Of a stretch of 64,000 bases of DNA, positions 1 to 11,006 are shown one piece after another. The stretch covers positions 4,486,501 through 4,550,500 of the forward strand of contig OY756967.1 of NCBI GenBank assembly GCA_963580455.1. The letters are read 5' to 3'. The notes beneath the pieces were generated by a model, which ran no database searches, was not told where the DNA came from, and saw only the letters and a program-made list of their open reading frames with translations. Each line of letters starts with the position of its first letter. The first letter of the stretch is position 1. This DNA is from Euonymus europaeus. Its lineage: Eukaryota > Streptophyta > Magnoliopsida > Celastrales > Celastraceae. A program made the translations under genes and the position numbers.

Positions 1-861
1 CAGCAGTGAAATATGGTTATCCACGTGGTGGTTTTCTGGTACATTATATTTAACAGGTACTTCATTTGATAGATTAGCTGGAGGAATGACATCAGAAACT
101 TTCTTCTCCCCGTGCCACAAAGGCTCTGTAAGAAATGGGTTATTTTCTGCAACTTGCTTGGTCCTAGCGCCATTAACAGGGTGTTCATTAGAGGAATGTC
201 CTTCAGCCCCATTGATAGCAAACTGCCACTGCAAATTGAATAAAGGACGCTCAATATTTTTAGGATGCCTGGCAGGTTCATTCTTCTCCATGTAAAAATC
301 AGTTGCCCCTTCATTCGCTGTGGGTAACTGAAGGTATGTCTGAGGATCAGGGAAGGCAGGAAGCCAAGCTGGGATGTGATCCACAGGGGGCACCTCTTGA
401 ATTTGCAAAAAAGCAGGGGTTGGCTTTCGCTCTTTAATAATGGGAAACCGCGGGATAGAATATGCGAAAGGGATGTCCTCAGCATCATCAACATACTGAA
501 CAATCTCCCTAACTGCGCCCGAACTTGCAAGGCAATGATTAATATCGGAAGCACCAGCAAACCCTTGTACCAACCCCAAGTCTTCCAACCCTCGAATGGC
601 ATCAAAAACATTACCTTCTGTTCTACCAGCTAAATTTGCATAGGAATGGGCAGTCTTTCCAATGTCGGATATGTACTGGATTGCAACGTCAGATAGAGTT
701 TCAAGAGCAGACTGTTGGAAAGCCTGAAAACCTCCACTCTCGCATATTTGAGCTACAGCAATCTTTGCAAGAGCTTGGGCAAATTCATCACATCTGCTTG
801 ATTTTCTCTTAGCAAGCAGATGTTTATGAACTCTTCGAATCTCCCCACCTCCATCGCTCAT
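1..861 (-). CDS. TAF8: Transcription initiation factor TFIID subunit 8 (TAF8), 3' part missing
   Basis: Reads from an ATG at 861-859 down to the window edge without a stop, 287 codons, so the C-terminus lies outside. Residues about 22-98 form a bromodomain-associated histone fold (DEFAQALAKIAVAQIC, then ALETLSDVAIQYISDIG and GRTEGNVFDAIRGLEDLG). Residues 163-173 carry the TAF8 C-terminal signature HIPAWLPAFPD. In the family TAF8 pairs with TAF10 through this fold and is a core subunit of TFIID at RNA polymerase II promoters in the nucleus. The start is the first ATG after an apparent 5'-UTR splice acceptor at 982, with the conserved domain beginning about 20 residues later. Plant TAF8 proteins are about 350 residues, so 60 or more residues should be missing. 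Family identity is very secure; function is from the family. Confidence 0.93.
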   Translation of the reverse strand, partial: MSDGGGEIRRVHKHLLAKRKSSRCDEFAQALAKIAVAQICESGGFQAFQQSALETLSDVAIQYISDIGKTAHSYANLAGRTEGNVFDAIRGLEDLGLVQGFAGASDINHCLASSGAVREIVQYVDDAEDIPFAYSIPRFPIIKERKPTPAFLQIQEVPPVDHIPAWLPAFPDPQTYLQLPTANEGATDFYMEKNEPARHPKNIERPLFNLQWQFAINGAEGHSSNEHPVNGARTKQVAENNPFLTEPLWHGEKKVSDVIPPANLSNEVPVKYNVPENHHVDNHISLL

Positions 862-1743
862 ATTCAATACCTCATATTACTTCACCCAAATGATCTTAGC
901 CAAAAGCACCATTCTCTTCAGAGAAACCCTGAAATTTTCATTTTTCAACCATGGATTATCATTCTTTCATCACCATCTTTCCTGCAGGTGGAAAATGTAG
1001 AAAAACCACACAAGAAAATTAAATTAAATCAATCAAGAAGAAACCAAGATTATAGTTTCTATAGACTTTTTGATACTGTAATGCAGATTCAAAACAAAAG
1101 GGAAAAGAATGGAGAAATGAGCTCAATTCAGCTGCCACTCATACAGTCTCGCTTTCTTCCTATCTCTCTTTCTATGAGAACCACTAGAGATTTTAAATTC
1201 GTAGCAAGCTTCAAAAAACTCATTTGAGCGAGAAAAACACCGTCCCCTAAAACAATTAGCTTCAAGTGAACGACATGAAATGGCTTCGAAAACAAGTTTA
1301 AAAATCACAATAACAAAAAATAAAAAATAAAAAAACAGAAGAAATCCCAAGCGAACCCTAGATTGGAGCAATTTGAAGGCAGAACAGTCAACAAACAAAT
1401 TAAAGAGGAGTACCAAAAAAAGAGAGTTCCAAGTTCTCACCAGTAAATTCTAGGGCTACGAGATGAATTCGAGCATTTACGAGGCCCAACTCCAGTCGTA
1501 AGGATCGATCAGCAAACCAAACCCTAAACGGAAGAAGAGTAGTTGCGAATTCTTGATCTAATTGAACTGTTTTTTTTTTAACGAGTTTAGGGTTTTTGTT
1601 ATGGTTTTAAAACCAATTAGGCCCTAGACAAACTTCGCGATCCAGAGAGTGAGTGACGACGAAAATCAAAGACGAAGACAGATACAAGGAGGGAGATGAG
1701 AACGAATAGCCGTTACTTACTTAAAAGAGAAAACAACGATGAT
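862..1743 (-). other. TAF8 5' leader with UTR intron, and promoter side
   Basis: On the minus strand a donor (ACTG then GTGAGA) at 1440 and an acceptor (CTGCAG) ending at 982 define a likely 459-bp intron in the 5' UTR. The noncoding first exon probably lies between 1441 and about 1700. No protein-coding exon is seen here. Short open frames in both directions do not resemble any family. The exon boundaries are inferred from splice consensus only. Confidence 0.55.
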
Positions 1744-1751
1744 TAATTTAA

Positions 1752-2462
1752 GGTGAGTGTTATTGACACCCACTCGTTTTTAGTGTCATTCTATCTTTAT
1801 AAAAATTTCAGTAAAAATAATAAAAATTTTTGGAACATTCCATTCTTTTAGATTTTATAAGAAATATCTTGTTACACTCCAAATATGTGAAAAATCAAAA
1901 CTTTTGATGAAGATTTCGCCCGATCCGTCCACCGTTGGAGGTCGTGGTTGCCTGGGTTTTGTTGGCATCGTCGAGGGCTTTGATTTGGTAGGTGGCTCGC
2001 CTCAACCGGAGGCCGGAATTGGCCGGATCGGAGCTCCAAATATGCGAAAAATCAAAACTTTCGATGAAGATTCCGGCCGATCCATCCACCGTTGGAGGTT
2101 GTGGTTGCTTGGGCTTTGTCGGCATCATCGAGGGCTTCGTTTTAGTAGGTGGCTCGCCTCAAACAGAGGCTGGAGTTGGCTGAATCAGAGCTTTAAATAT
2201 GCAAAAATTGAAACTTCTGGTGAAAACCGCGACCGATTTGTCCACCGTCGAAGGTCGTGGTTGCCTGGACTTTGCCGATATCATCAAGAGCTTCGATTTG
2301 GTAAGTGGTTGACCTCAAACGGAGGTCGAACGACAAATATTCGGTAGCGGAAGCTGGTAGTGCAGCTAGCAAGAGAGAGAATGAGGGGTGAAACAAGACA
2401 ATGCATTTTTTGTCACGAGAGGGATATCACTGGATAAAAGTGGGGTGTCAATAGCACTCACC
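1752..2462. mobile_element. Nonautonomous terminal-inverted-repeat element, 711 bp
   Basis: The two ends are inverted copies: GGTGAGTGTTATTGACACCC at 1752 and the reverse complement of the same sequence, with one mismatch, ending at 2462. Direct repeats TAATTTAA flank it at 1744-1751 and 2463-2470, an apparent 8-bp target duplication. There is no transposase. The interior is mostly three tandem 157-bp units. An 8-bp duplication fits hAT; the TIR sequence and a possible 9-bp reading would fit a Mutator-like element, so the superfamily is open. Confidence 0.8.
1878..2348. repeat. Three tandem copies of a 157-bp unit
   Basis: Units begin at 1878, 2035 and 2192, exactly 157 bp apart. Each starts with a CTCCAAATATG-like sequence and includes the shared block CACCGTTGGAGGTCGTGGTT or close variants. 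The units are GC-richer than their surroundings. They lie inside the inverted-repeat element and give open frames on both strands by repetition, not because a protein is encoded. Confidence 0.88.
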
Positions 2463-2470
2463 TAATTTAA

Positions 2471-4318
2471 TAGGAAGGGATGATCGTCAAATTGAGGGCA
2501 AATTTTCTCCAAGAAAAATAAAAACTGATAGCATGCAGATAAGCTCAAACCTATCCGTTGCTTCACATTTAATAAAACTGAGATTGTTAGTTATTCTTAA
2601 CCAACTCCTCCGAATGCTTTTCAACTTATGGGGTGATTGATAAGAGGATAATAAATATGAGTGTAATATATTATTAAGATAATCATTATCCACTTATTCA
2701 TATGGATAACTATTACTCTCAAAATATGAAAAAAAATTGTCTAAATATATTGCCCAAGTAAATAATATACATGCATACCAAACATGAGTATTTATTTATC
2801 TATGTAATTTTAATTACTCTTATAATTATTACACTTTTATTAAACACACCCTTAACGTGAGAAATTTGTAAATATGACTTCATCAATAATTGAAAATTCA
2901 TATTTGATCAATTTTTTTAAAATTAAATAAATAATTTATTTTTACAATATTATAACTAAAATATCCTTTACTGGTCGAGCATTAGTCGAACATTTTTTTA
3001 TTTTTTTTATTAAGTCGAGCAAAATTTGTGTGGTTCATGGATATTCATCCTTTGATAAAAATAATACTGTAATAATTTTTTTTAACTATTGAACCCTTTT
3101 AAATCCTATTAATTTTTTAAACATCATCTGTTTGGGCCCGAGTCTAATAGCCCACGTTCTGAATTTGAGTTTAAAAGTAACCCATAAACGCAAGCCCCTC
3201 CGTTTGGTGGCCTCCTGCCAGCGTTAAGCCTGCACGCAGGTCCGTTCTACGCCGTTTAACCTCGACTCAAGACCAGAGGCTTCGCCAGAGCTTTTGCGAA
3301 GGACGACCAGCAACCCATAACAACCTGCGACGAGACCTGCATATAGGTGCGTTTTTCCGTTTCCGATTTCGCTATTCGCATTTCGTACTTCATTCTCTCA
3401 CTCGATTTCGTTAACACCGCCCATCGATATCCTTCTCTGTTCGATCTAGGTCACCGGGTTCAAGTGTTGATTTCAGTCCGGTCATCATTTCCGTCTCAGC
3501 CTGCTCAAGTAAATGCTAATCTTCTTTTGGCTTTCACTTACTGCTCTGATTTGTTCGTGATTTACTTTTATTGCAACTCCTGCCATCAAATTCATTCTGC
3601 TGTCTTGTGGGCTTTTGGTGATGCTGTCCATGAGTTTTATACCTTTGATTTCTCCTTCAGTATGTCATGCCTCGTCTAGGAAAGAAGAATAATTTGGTGA
3701 CTGCAAAATTTATCACTATATTGCTTCGTTTGGATTTTGACAATGTGCTTATCTAATTATGTTAATAAAAAAAAATCAAGTGCAAATTGTATCAATAAAA
3801 TTTTGGTTTTTTCAGACCAACTAAGTACACTCTTCTAAATTGTTTGACAAAGCAACACCAGATTCATGAAATTGCTAAATGCAATCCGATTTAAAAATGA
3901 ACTTTAGACATTTTGGTTATATTTAGTCTTGATGCCTTAATTATGTTTTTTAGTGTAAGGGCTTTATGTTATTTTCCTGCTGTGGTTGTTTTGAGAGGCA
4001 CTTGCTACTCATCAGTCAATTTGGGATGTTTCTGTGTACAGCTTTTTTGTACTTCTTCTTTTTACTTGGACGTGTTTAAATGGTTTGAACTTTTCTCTTG
4101 TATAGTTGTGGGAGATATGTGCCTGTTTATATATTCATAATCTTGGTTCTTTTTCTTATAAGCTTTCATGTGAGCACAATTGATGAATGTATTGGGATGG
4201 ATAGTAGGCATAAGTTAATCATTTTCTTATTGGTTTCATACAATGCATTTGAATTGTGCACAACACATAAGTTAACTATTATTAGTGGTTAGTTTATTAT
4301 ATATGCATTGCAAGTAGT
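2471..4318. other. Intergenic DNA and possible leader of the Myb/SANT-like gene
   Basis: From 2471 to about 3180 the DNA is AT-rich with nothing recognisable. From about 3190 to 3510 base composition rises and the sequence looks like a promoter and first noncoding exon, ending in CAAG before GTAAAT near 3510. Between there and 4318 is intron-like T-rich DNA. No protein family is seen. The link to the downstream pseudogene is inference from order and strand. Confidence 0.35.
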
Positions 4319-5370
4319 ATGAGTACTACAACCACCCCTCCACCACAACCAAGTCAAGGTGCTGATAAGGCCAATTGGTACTTTGCGCAAACAAAAAAAA
4401 ATTGAAACTGTGTGTCAAACAAGTGAAGGCATGGAGCCAGGTTCTCACTTTGCTAAAGAATGATGGTAGAAAATTGTGTTCGAATTTGCTGAGCAAACTT
4501 GGAGGCGATATGATCAACCATAATTGAAAAACAAATGAGACAAACTATTTGAGAAATTACGGTTTCATGACACGGGCATCGGATTGGACCATACCTGGAA
4601 CACTATTCTAGCTAATAATGATTGGTGGGAGCGCAAAATTAATGTCAGCTTATATGTTGTTGTTTTTCACCTAGCCGTATATGCTACATTACAAAATTTT
4701 AATACCATGTTTTGTTCCGTTACAATTTTTTAATGCCATGTATTCTTACTCAACTGCAGGAAGACAAAAAGGTTGTCAAGTGTAGAGTCCAAGGGCCTAA
4801 ACACCTCGATCTCCTTCATACACTTTTTGAAGGGCAATGTGCTACTAGAGAGTTTGCCTACATTCCGAGATCATCTAATTGGATTGAAGAATCGGCAAAA
4901 ACAAGCACAGGAGACAATTTGAGTTTACGATGATTGGCTCTGACGAATCGAGTGATCCAAAATATGACATCAATAAGGCTGATGAACAGGAAGTCAACAG
5001 CTATCCCACTCTGCAAGGTCGTCAGGTTAGGAAGAGGCTAGGGACTCGCAGGAAGAAGAATCGCAGAGCAGCTGACTACTACCTTGAGGAAATCAGCAAG
5101 TCTCTGGACAATCTCGTGTCTGCCATGAACGCCCCTCCACCTACTACCTACAATGAGTCGGAGGCAGAAATTATCGATTGTATGCGTATTCTGAAAGATA
5201 TTTCAGAGACTGCTGAGATTGGTGATTTACTTATGTTTGCGTTCAACTTATTTCAGAAGAAGGAGGAGCGTGAGTTCTTCACTGCCATGAGCCGCAGGGA
5301 TTGGCAACTTGCATGGTTGAAGATGAAGTATGCAGACTCAATGGGTCCTGGTGCATCTGGCACTAAGTAA
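4319..5370 (+). pseudogene. Decayed Myb/SANT-like domain gene (L10-interacting MYB type)
   Basis: An ATG at 4319 opens a frame with a short Pro-rich start and NWYFAQTK, the beginning of a plant Myb/SANT-like domain. The rest of the domain is recognisable only by switching frames: LCVKQVKA, EPGSHFAKE, FEFAEQT, then LDHTWNTILANNDWWERKIN at about 4590-4643. An intron with GTCAGC donor at 4644 and CTGCAG acceptor at 4759 is still visible. After it come ATREFAYIPRSSNW and, in another frame from 4930, a basic segment (RKRLGTRRKKNRRAADYY) and a C-terminal block with MRILKDI, GDLLMFAFNLF and WLKMKY. Several stops and frameshifts break the N-terminal domain. Family members are nuclear DNA-binding proteins related to the Myb partner of Harbinger transposases. 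The 146-codon open C-terminal part (4930-5370) could still be expressed, but I judge the whole locus a pseudogene. Confidence 0.7.
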
Positions 5371-6284
5371 AGAGTCGAAAACCTTTGAATTTATATTTGT
5401 TTGCTGAGTTTGAGTTGTTTGTTGTTTTCGCTGAATTTTAAATTTGTTTCACACTTTCAATAATTTTATGTGCTACTGGTTCTGTATTATCCTGGAGGTT
5501 GAATTTTTTTATGAAGTATCATCCCATCATAAATTTAACCTTTGAAAAACAAAAATTTAATTTTTTTTAAAATATCTTAAACCTAGCGTTCAATAAAAAA
5601 GAAATCTTAAACTTATCAAAATACATTATTTATTAAAATAATTATCGTGGGTGCTAACTCGGTAGTTCTAGATATCTCTAAAAAAGCATCTTTAAAACAT
5701 TCATTAAAAATGTGGCGGTCACCATAGCCACAAGATTTGGTTCAATTTACAAAATTGAAAAATCAAAATCATAGCCCTCATTCACTAGGGATACACACTA
5801 TTAGGAATATTGAACATTTTTGTGCTAATTATGCCATGCGATCAAAAAATTTCATGAAACGTGCGGCTCACTCAACTAGACTAGATGATAAGTTGGATTC
5901 GACTTGGGAGAGGTGAGAATTTTTTTAAAAAAAAAACATGAGAGTAAGTTCAAGTCGACCGAAACATGTTAATTAGATTGAATTCAGAGCCTAAAGTGTA
6001 AAGTTTCTTAGAGGATGGAAAATATCCACCACACCACTCATGATTATTTACAATCCTAAGGCCAAGATTGGAAGTGGACCTAATTGAAGTTAATTTTAAG
6101 CCTAATTTCAATTTGTTTCTTACTTTCATGCCCTTTACTTAGGCTCAGAAAAACATCATTGTGTGAGGGAAGTCGAGTCTTTACTTATAAATCACTTAGT
6201 TTGATTATATCAATCCGATATAAAATATTAGTCTTGATATGTACGTATAAATCACATGAATAAATGAAATTACAACGAGGTAAA
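5371..6284. other. Intergenic, AT-rich
   Basis: Probable 3' flank of the Myb/SANT-like locus followed by AT-rich DNA. It contains one member of a dispersed repeat (5640-5835). No coding potential was recognised. Confidence 0.5.
5640..5835 (+). repeat. Dispersed repeat, copy A
   Basis: Shares a diverged but continuous match, in the same orientation, with 31745-31955. Shared blocks include a GGTAGT(T/G)CTAGATAT start, AGCCACAAGATTTG, AAAATCAAAATCAT and CACTAGGGATAC. No ORF or terminal repeats were found. Origin is unknown; it is probably an old transposon fragment. Confidence 0.6.
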
Positions 6285-6771
6285 TAGGGTTGTTGATGAG
6301 CTGAGTCATTGTCAAGCTATTCGGGCTTGAGCTTCATAAGGCTCGGCTCGAGTTTGTTATGACTCGAGCTTGAACACATGTATAGGCTCTATTCTCAAAC
6401 GAGTTCGAATTCGAGACTTGTACTATTCTGTTCGTGAGCCGGCTCGTTAAGGATTATAATATTATTAATAATATAATTATATGTAAAATTATAATTATAT
6501 ATTATAATATAAATATATATTATATATAAATATATAATTCATTAATTGTAAAATTATAAATACATATCGACATTTTTAACGAGCCGAGCTGAGCTCGTCA
6601 AATTAATCGAGCTTAAACGAGCTGAGTTCGAGCTCACGAATACTAAAACGAATCGAGCTCGAACACTTAAATAAAGCTTGATTCGAGCTCAAGCCCGAGA
6701 CTGAGTTCTTCCTACCGAGCCGAGCTTGAACATTCAGAAGTTTAGTTCGGCTCGGCTCGTGAACACCCCTA
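6285..6771. mobile_element. Foldback-type element rich in GAGCTCGAGC motifs
   Basis: Left end TAGGGTTGTTGATGAGCTGAG and right end, read in reverse complement, TAGGGGTGTTCACGAGCCGAG are imperfect inverted copies. Both arms (about 6285-6450 and 6575-6771) are packed with CGAGCTC/GAGCTCG words and flank an AT-rich centre, so the whole can fold into a long hairpin. There is no transposase. This type of short repeat is widespread in dicot genomes; I cannot assign a superfamily. Confidence 0.65.
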
Positions 6772-7188
6772 GAGATAATCACGATTTTTTAGGTGTGCAT
6801 ATAATAAAGCAATAAAACATTTAAAAGAACAAAGAAAAAATGACATAAGAGATTTTCATTTTTTCACAACGAGGTAATCACATGTTTCTGGCCATGTGTA
6901 AATATTAGTTGTCGCTTTGTATATGAAAATGCAGTCAATATATTAGGTAATTAACACAATGTCTATATCAATATTTGTTTATACTTATCTTTTCATTAGA
7001 GGTGACAAATTTGATGATGGGTTAGTTTTGAATCAGATAATATAAGTGTTTACGAAATATTTACATATTTCAATTTGGACTGTTTTTAAAATCGGAGAAA
7101 TTAATACTACAATAATTTTGATAGAATTTTTAAATCTCTAAAATCAATGTCTAAAAAATATAAATAAATACAAATTTTAAAAACTCCT

Positions 7189-7220
<32 letters not shown>

Positions 7221-7224
<4 letters not shown>

Positions 7225-9602
7225 CGTTTCTCTGATACGGACTTAAAGTGTGGTCTTAACTTACGGACTCCTTTTGTCCACCGTCAGATGCATCTTACGG
7301 CCAAACTCAGCTCTCTCCTCCTAAAACACAAGGTGAGCTTTAACGATGTCTCAATCGCGAGTGGAACCAGACGCGAAACCCATTGTCTCCGGTCATTTCC
7401 GCCAAACCCATCGTCCCCTCTGCCTATCCATGTCTCAACTCTTTGTCTCATTAAAACCCACCATCAGTGTCACTCCTCCAAAACCATCTCCCTCTGCTGA
7501 ACCCTGTGACTCCACACCCATCTTGGAGTATTCCGCTTAACCCATCGACAACCCACAATCAAGAATCGAAATCCTTTCGCGACCAGTTATGTCACCCATC
7601 AACTTCGTCTCTGTCATCCAAGATGGGGTTTGCGATTTATCAAGCAGGGGTTTGCAATTTATCAAGTTGGGGCTCCCAATTTAGGGCTCTCAAATCAGGG
7701 TTCGAAATTTTGGGATTTAGGGTCCTCCTCCAACCGCCTATTCCGGTAAGTCTCCTCCGACCGCCTATTAGTCTTCACTTTTCAATTATTTTTTGAAACA
7801 TATATGGACATGTCATTTGTGCAACCTGGCTTCGTTAATTTATTGGAGAGTGATTACTATGTTGCTACTATAAAAATGCAGGTAGTTTGCAGAGAGAGTG
7901 TGCAAACTATGGCAATTATTGTTGTGGACAGACCATACTTGAAGCAGTGAAGGCTGATGCAGCAATGCTATTAATTGGTGGCCAATGTGAATTTAATTGT
8001 TCTTGCTGGATATGACATGGGTGGGTGATATGCTATAGGCCTTGGGTGTTTGGGTGTTTGTGTTGTACATTATCGGTGTCTTGGGGTAGCTAGTGTGGGT
8101 TTTTGGTGCATATATGCAATCATAACCAACATCACGAGTATGCAAATACCTGTAGATGGCTTACCTTCATGAATTTAATTGTGAATGTACAGATATGAAT
8201 TGCAGAGAATTAAGCAATTTTGATGAAACCCTTTGGCGATCCATGTACTTGTGGTTGATTGATATCTTGACCGTGAAAGTTCTAAAAACTTGCTTCAGTG
8301 GAACTATGCAAATATGATTTGTCTTTATCTATTGGAACAAAGCTAACTGTCGGAAGAAACAAGGCTAGACTACAAGCAGACAAACTAAGTTATGTTCTTA
8401 GTGCTTAAAAGCTCTTCACATGGCTTCCATTACACAGAGCAACTCATATTTTTCCGCTTCATTTTACTATCCTTTCCTAGTCAAATAAAGAAAAATAGAT
8501 AGGGTCGCTTCTGTACTCGAAGCAGACACCCCAAGTCTAGCAGAATCAGAAAATATAACTCTACTAAAATGGCTCATATTCCCTGCATTGCAAACCCGAT
8601 TCCATCCTGCAACTAGGGATTGTACAGATAATAATAATCCATGGAAAAAGAGTCCCATTCATAGATAATAAATCCACAACCAAGAACAAGAACAAGAAAA
8701 TGAGTCTCTCATACATAGATAAATCCTAAACAGAATAACAAAAAAAAGGAGGCCCTCATGCATAGGTAATACCAGCAGCTTCATCATATAGTCAACTCAT
8801 TCCTGCAGGAAAAAAAATTGGTTAAGCACCTGAATAAAATAGATCAATTAAATTAGAACATGAAATTCTAAAAAAATCACAGCAGAACAACTTCACTGGA
8901 AGAACAAATTCCATACTCAAAAATTCACACTAGAACAACTACACTGGAAGAACAAATTCCATACTAAAAAATTCACACTAGAACAACGTCGCTGGAAGAA
9001 CATATTACATACTCAAAAAAGCATAGTAGAACAACTTAACTATTATAACAAATTCCATACTCAAAAAATCGTACTATAATAACTTGAGTAGAAGAACAAA
9101 TTGCATACTCAAAATATCTGTTCAACCTTAAAACAATACCTCAGTGGTATACCTTTGACTTGAGTCTCCCGTTTGCTCCACCTTAAAGTAGTGATAGAAC
9201 AAATTGCTTCCTCAAATGTGGGTTATCGATGGGTTAAATGGAGTACAAAGAATACTTCGATCAGTTCACGTGTGACAGATTGCTTTCGTCTGAAACAAAG
9301 ACGACTTTGATGCACGAGGATGATGGTGTTCGATGGGACTGGAGATGATGGGTCTTGCAAAGGTGGGTATGCGCGAGGATGACCGGAGACGATGGGTTTA
9401 TCAGAGGTCCGCTCGCGATTGAGACATTGTTCGACCGGAGACGATGGGCTTCGCGTCTGGTTCCACTCGCGATTGAGACATCGTTAAAGCTCACCTTGTG
9501 TTTTAGGAGGAGAGAGCTGAGTTTGGCCGTAAGATGCATCTGACGGTGGACAAAAGGAGTCCGTAAGTTAAGACCGCACTTTAAGTCCGTATTAGAGAAA
9601 CG

Positions 9603-9606
<4 letters not shown>
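7221..9606. mobile_element. 2.4-kb inverted-repeat element inserted in a (TA)n tract
   Basis: The first and last ~150 bp are near-identical inverted copies, starting ACAGCGTTTCTCT at each end, and weaker inverted similarity continues to about 7560 and 9215. Both sides are flanked by pure TA dinucleotide runs (7194-7220 and 9606-9634), consistent with a TA-type or (TA)n-targeted insertion. The interior has no recognised transposase. It holds a 48-bp tandem array (8884-9123) and unidentified sequence. Short reading frames in the arms appear twice because the arms are duplicates. The superfamily is uncertain; long TIRs suggest a Mutator-like derivative, the TA target suggests otherwise. Confidence 0.75.
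8884..9123. repeat. Five tandem copies of a 48-bp unit
   Basis: Units start at 8884, 8932, 8980, 9028 and 9076, each exactly 48 bp and beginning AGAACAACT or a variant, with AGAACAAATTCCATACTC inside. The first three are most alike; the last two have diverged. There are no unique spacers and no coding frame. The array is internal to the inverted-repeat element. Confidence 0.88.
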
Positions 9607-9637
<31 letters not shown>

Positions 9638-9659
9638 TTCAAACCGGGTTGGAATTAAG

Positions 9660-11006
9660 ATTATCCCCCGACGGGATAACACTGCTCCAGCCTTGGAATT
9701 GCAGAAAAGGGAACCTAACACGACCCGGAAACGAATACCCCCACAGTTCACAGGTAGCTTTCGGAGTTGTGGTGATCTAATAAACTGTTCGTCTTCTTCC
9801 TCTTCCTCTCTCTAACACAGCGCTCCTTCACAGTTCAAATACTGTACCATCTCAGCGTAGCAAATCACTCTCTCTCGCGAGCAGCCGCGACGGCATTCCC
9901 CTCATAGGTATTTTATAGTTCCAGTCTTTCTGGATCATGTATGGACTTTTTATGTTTCAAATAAATAATACCCATTCCTGCAGATTAGCTAATCGTCTCC
10001 TTTGTATTTTTTATATGTTGCTTTTTAAGGTCTGTTGGTTGAGTGATTGTTTTTTGTTTTAGTTTTTTTGATGAGGCATTATGATGGGTAGTTAGGTGCA
10101 TTTTTTTTTGCTGCTTTAGTATTCCTTGGAATTTTTTGTGATTCGCTAATTCCATTAATTTTTTTAAGGGAAGTTATTGTTTTGTGTTCAAAGTGATTTT
10201 AGGGTTTAGTTCTTGTCTTGGTTTGGAGATCCAAGTTCCATTTGTTTGGTGGCAAGCATATGGGTTTATTTGTGCTATATCAGTCCACGAAGCTGTGAAT
10301 TATTTGGATTTCTGTTGTATCCGTACTCCTATCAAGTCATTTGTGCTACTGTGGCTTTTCTGAAATCTGAGTATGAGTTATTTTAAATACTTCTAGCTGT
10401 AATTCTCGTTTCTTCTCACAATATGTGTATTTTAAACATTTAACTGTTTTTTTGTTGTTGTTTTTTTCCCTTTTCTGTGCCAGTGGCATCCACTCCCTAA
10501 CTCTTTTTATATTCTCTCTGTCTGTCTCATAGACTGGATAAATAGGATAATATTTTTGAATTGTAATGATGCTGAAAATTTATCTAGATTTTTGAACCCA
10601 ATATCTTGAGGGTCTCATATAGCTACCAGGCTTCATTTCATTGCAGTTTTTTGTTGTATTTTAGACATGTCACTGTTTTTTTTCCCTTTTGAATCTTTCA
10701 TTTTTTTGGTATTATGTAATATAACACCTAAAGAAGAGTCATGTTTTTTTTCTTTCTCAGCCAGTAGCATTGTGGCTTAGTGCACTCTTTGAATTGCAAT
10801 TTGCAAATGTGCACAAATATTCTGCTACCTTTTTGCCTTGTTATTATATGTGTGCTTGGAGGTCATGCTTTTATTGTTCATTTTATTTGACTTGTTAACC
10901 AATATGTGTGATCGTATTGATTGTTTGCTTTTTGCCCGACTTAATCATGTTGAAAAGTGTGCAATTTATGCTTTAGTAATATTTTGTGCGTTGATTTGTT
11001 TGCAGA
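9660..11006 (+). other. G3BP-like gene: promoter side, 5' UTR and UTR intron
   Basis: A likely noncoding first exon lies at about 9760-9907 and ends CCCCTCATAG before GTATTT. The matching acceptor, TTTGCAG, ends at 11005, one base before the start codon, giving a UTR intron of about 1.1 kb. The intron is T-rich and codes for nothing recognisable. Confidence 0.6.

Noticed and set aside
1904..2347. 147-codon plus-strand frame with internal repeats
   Set aside because: Arises from the 157-bp tandem repeat in a transposon; similar frames occur on the other strand.
4712..5370. Two overlapping ORFs joined by ATGA at 4930, as if a translationally coupled pair
   Set aside because: Both are parts of one frameshifted Myb/SANT-like gene; plant nuclear genes are not coupled this way.
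8884..9123. CRISPR-like regular repeats
   Set aside because: Units are contiguous with no unique spacers, and this is plant nuclear DNA.
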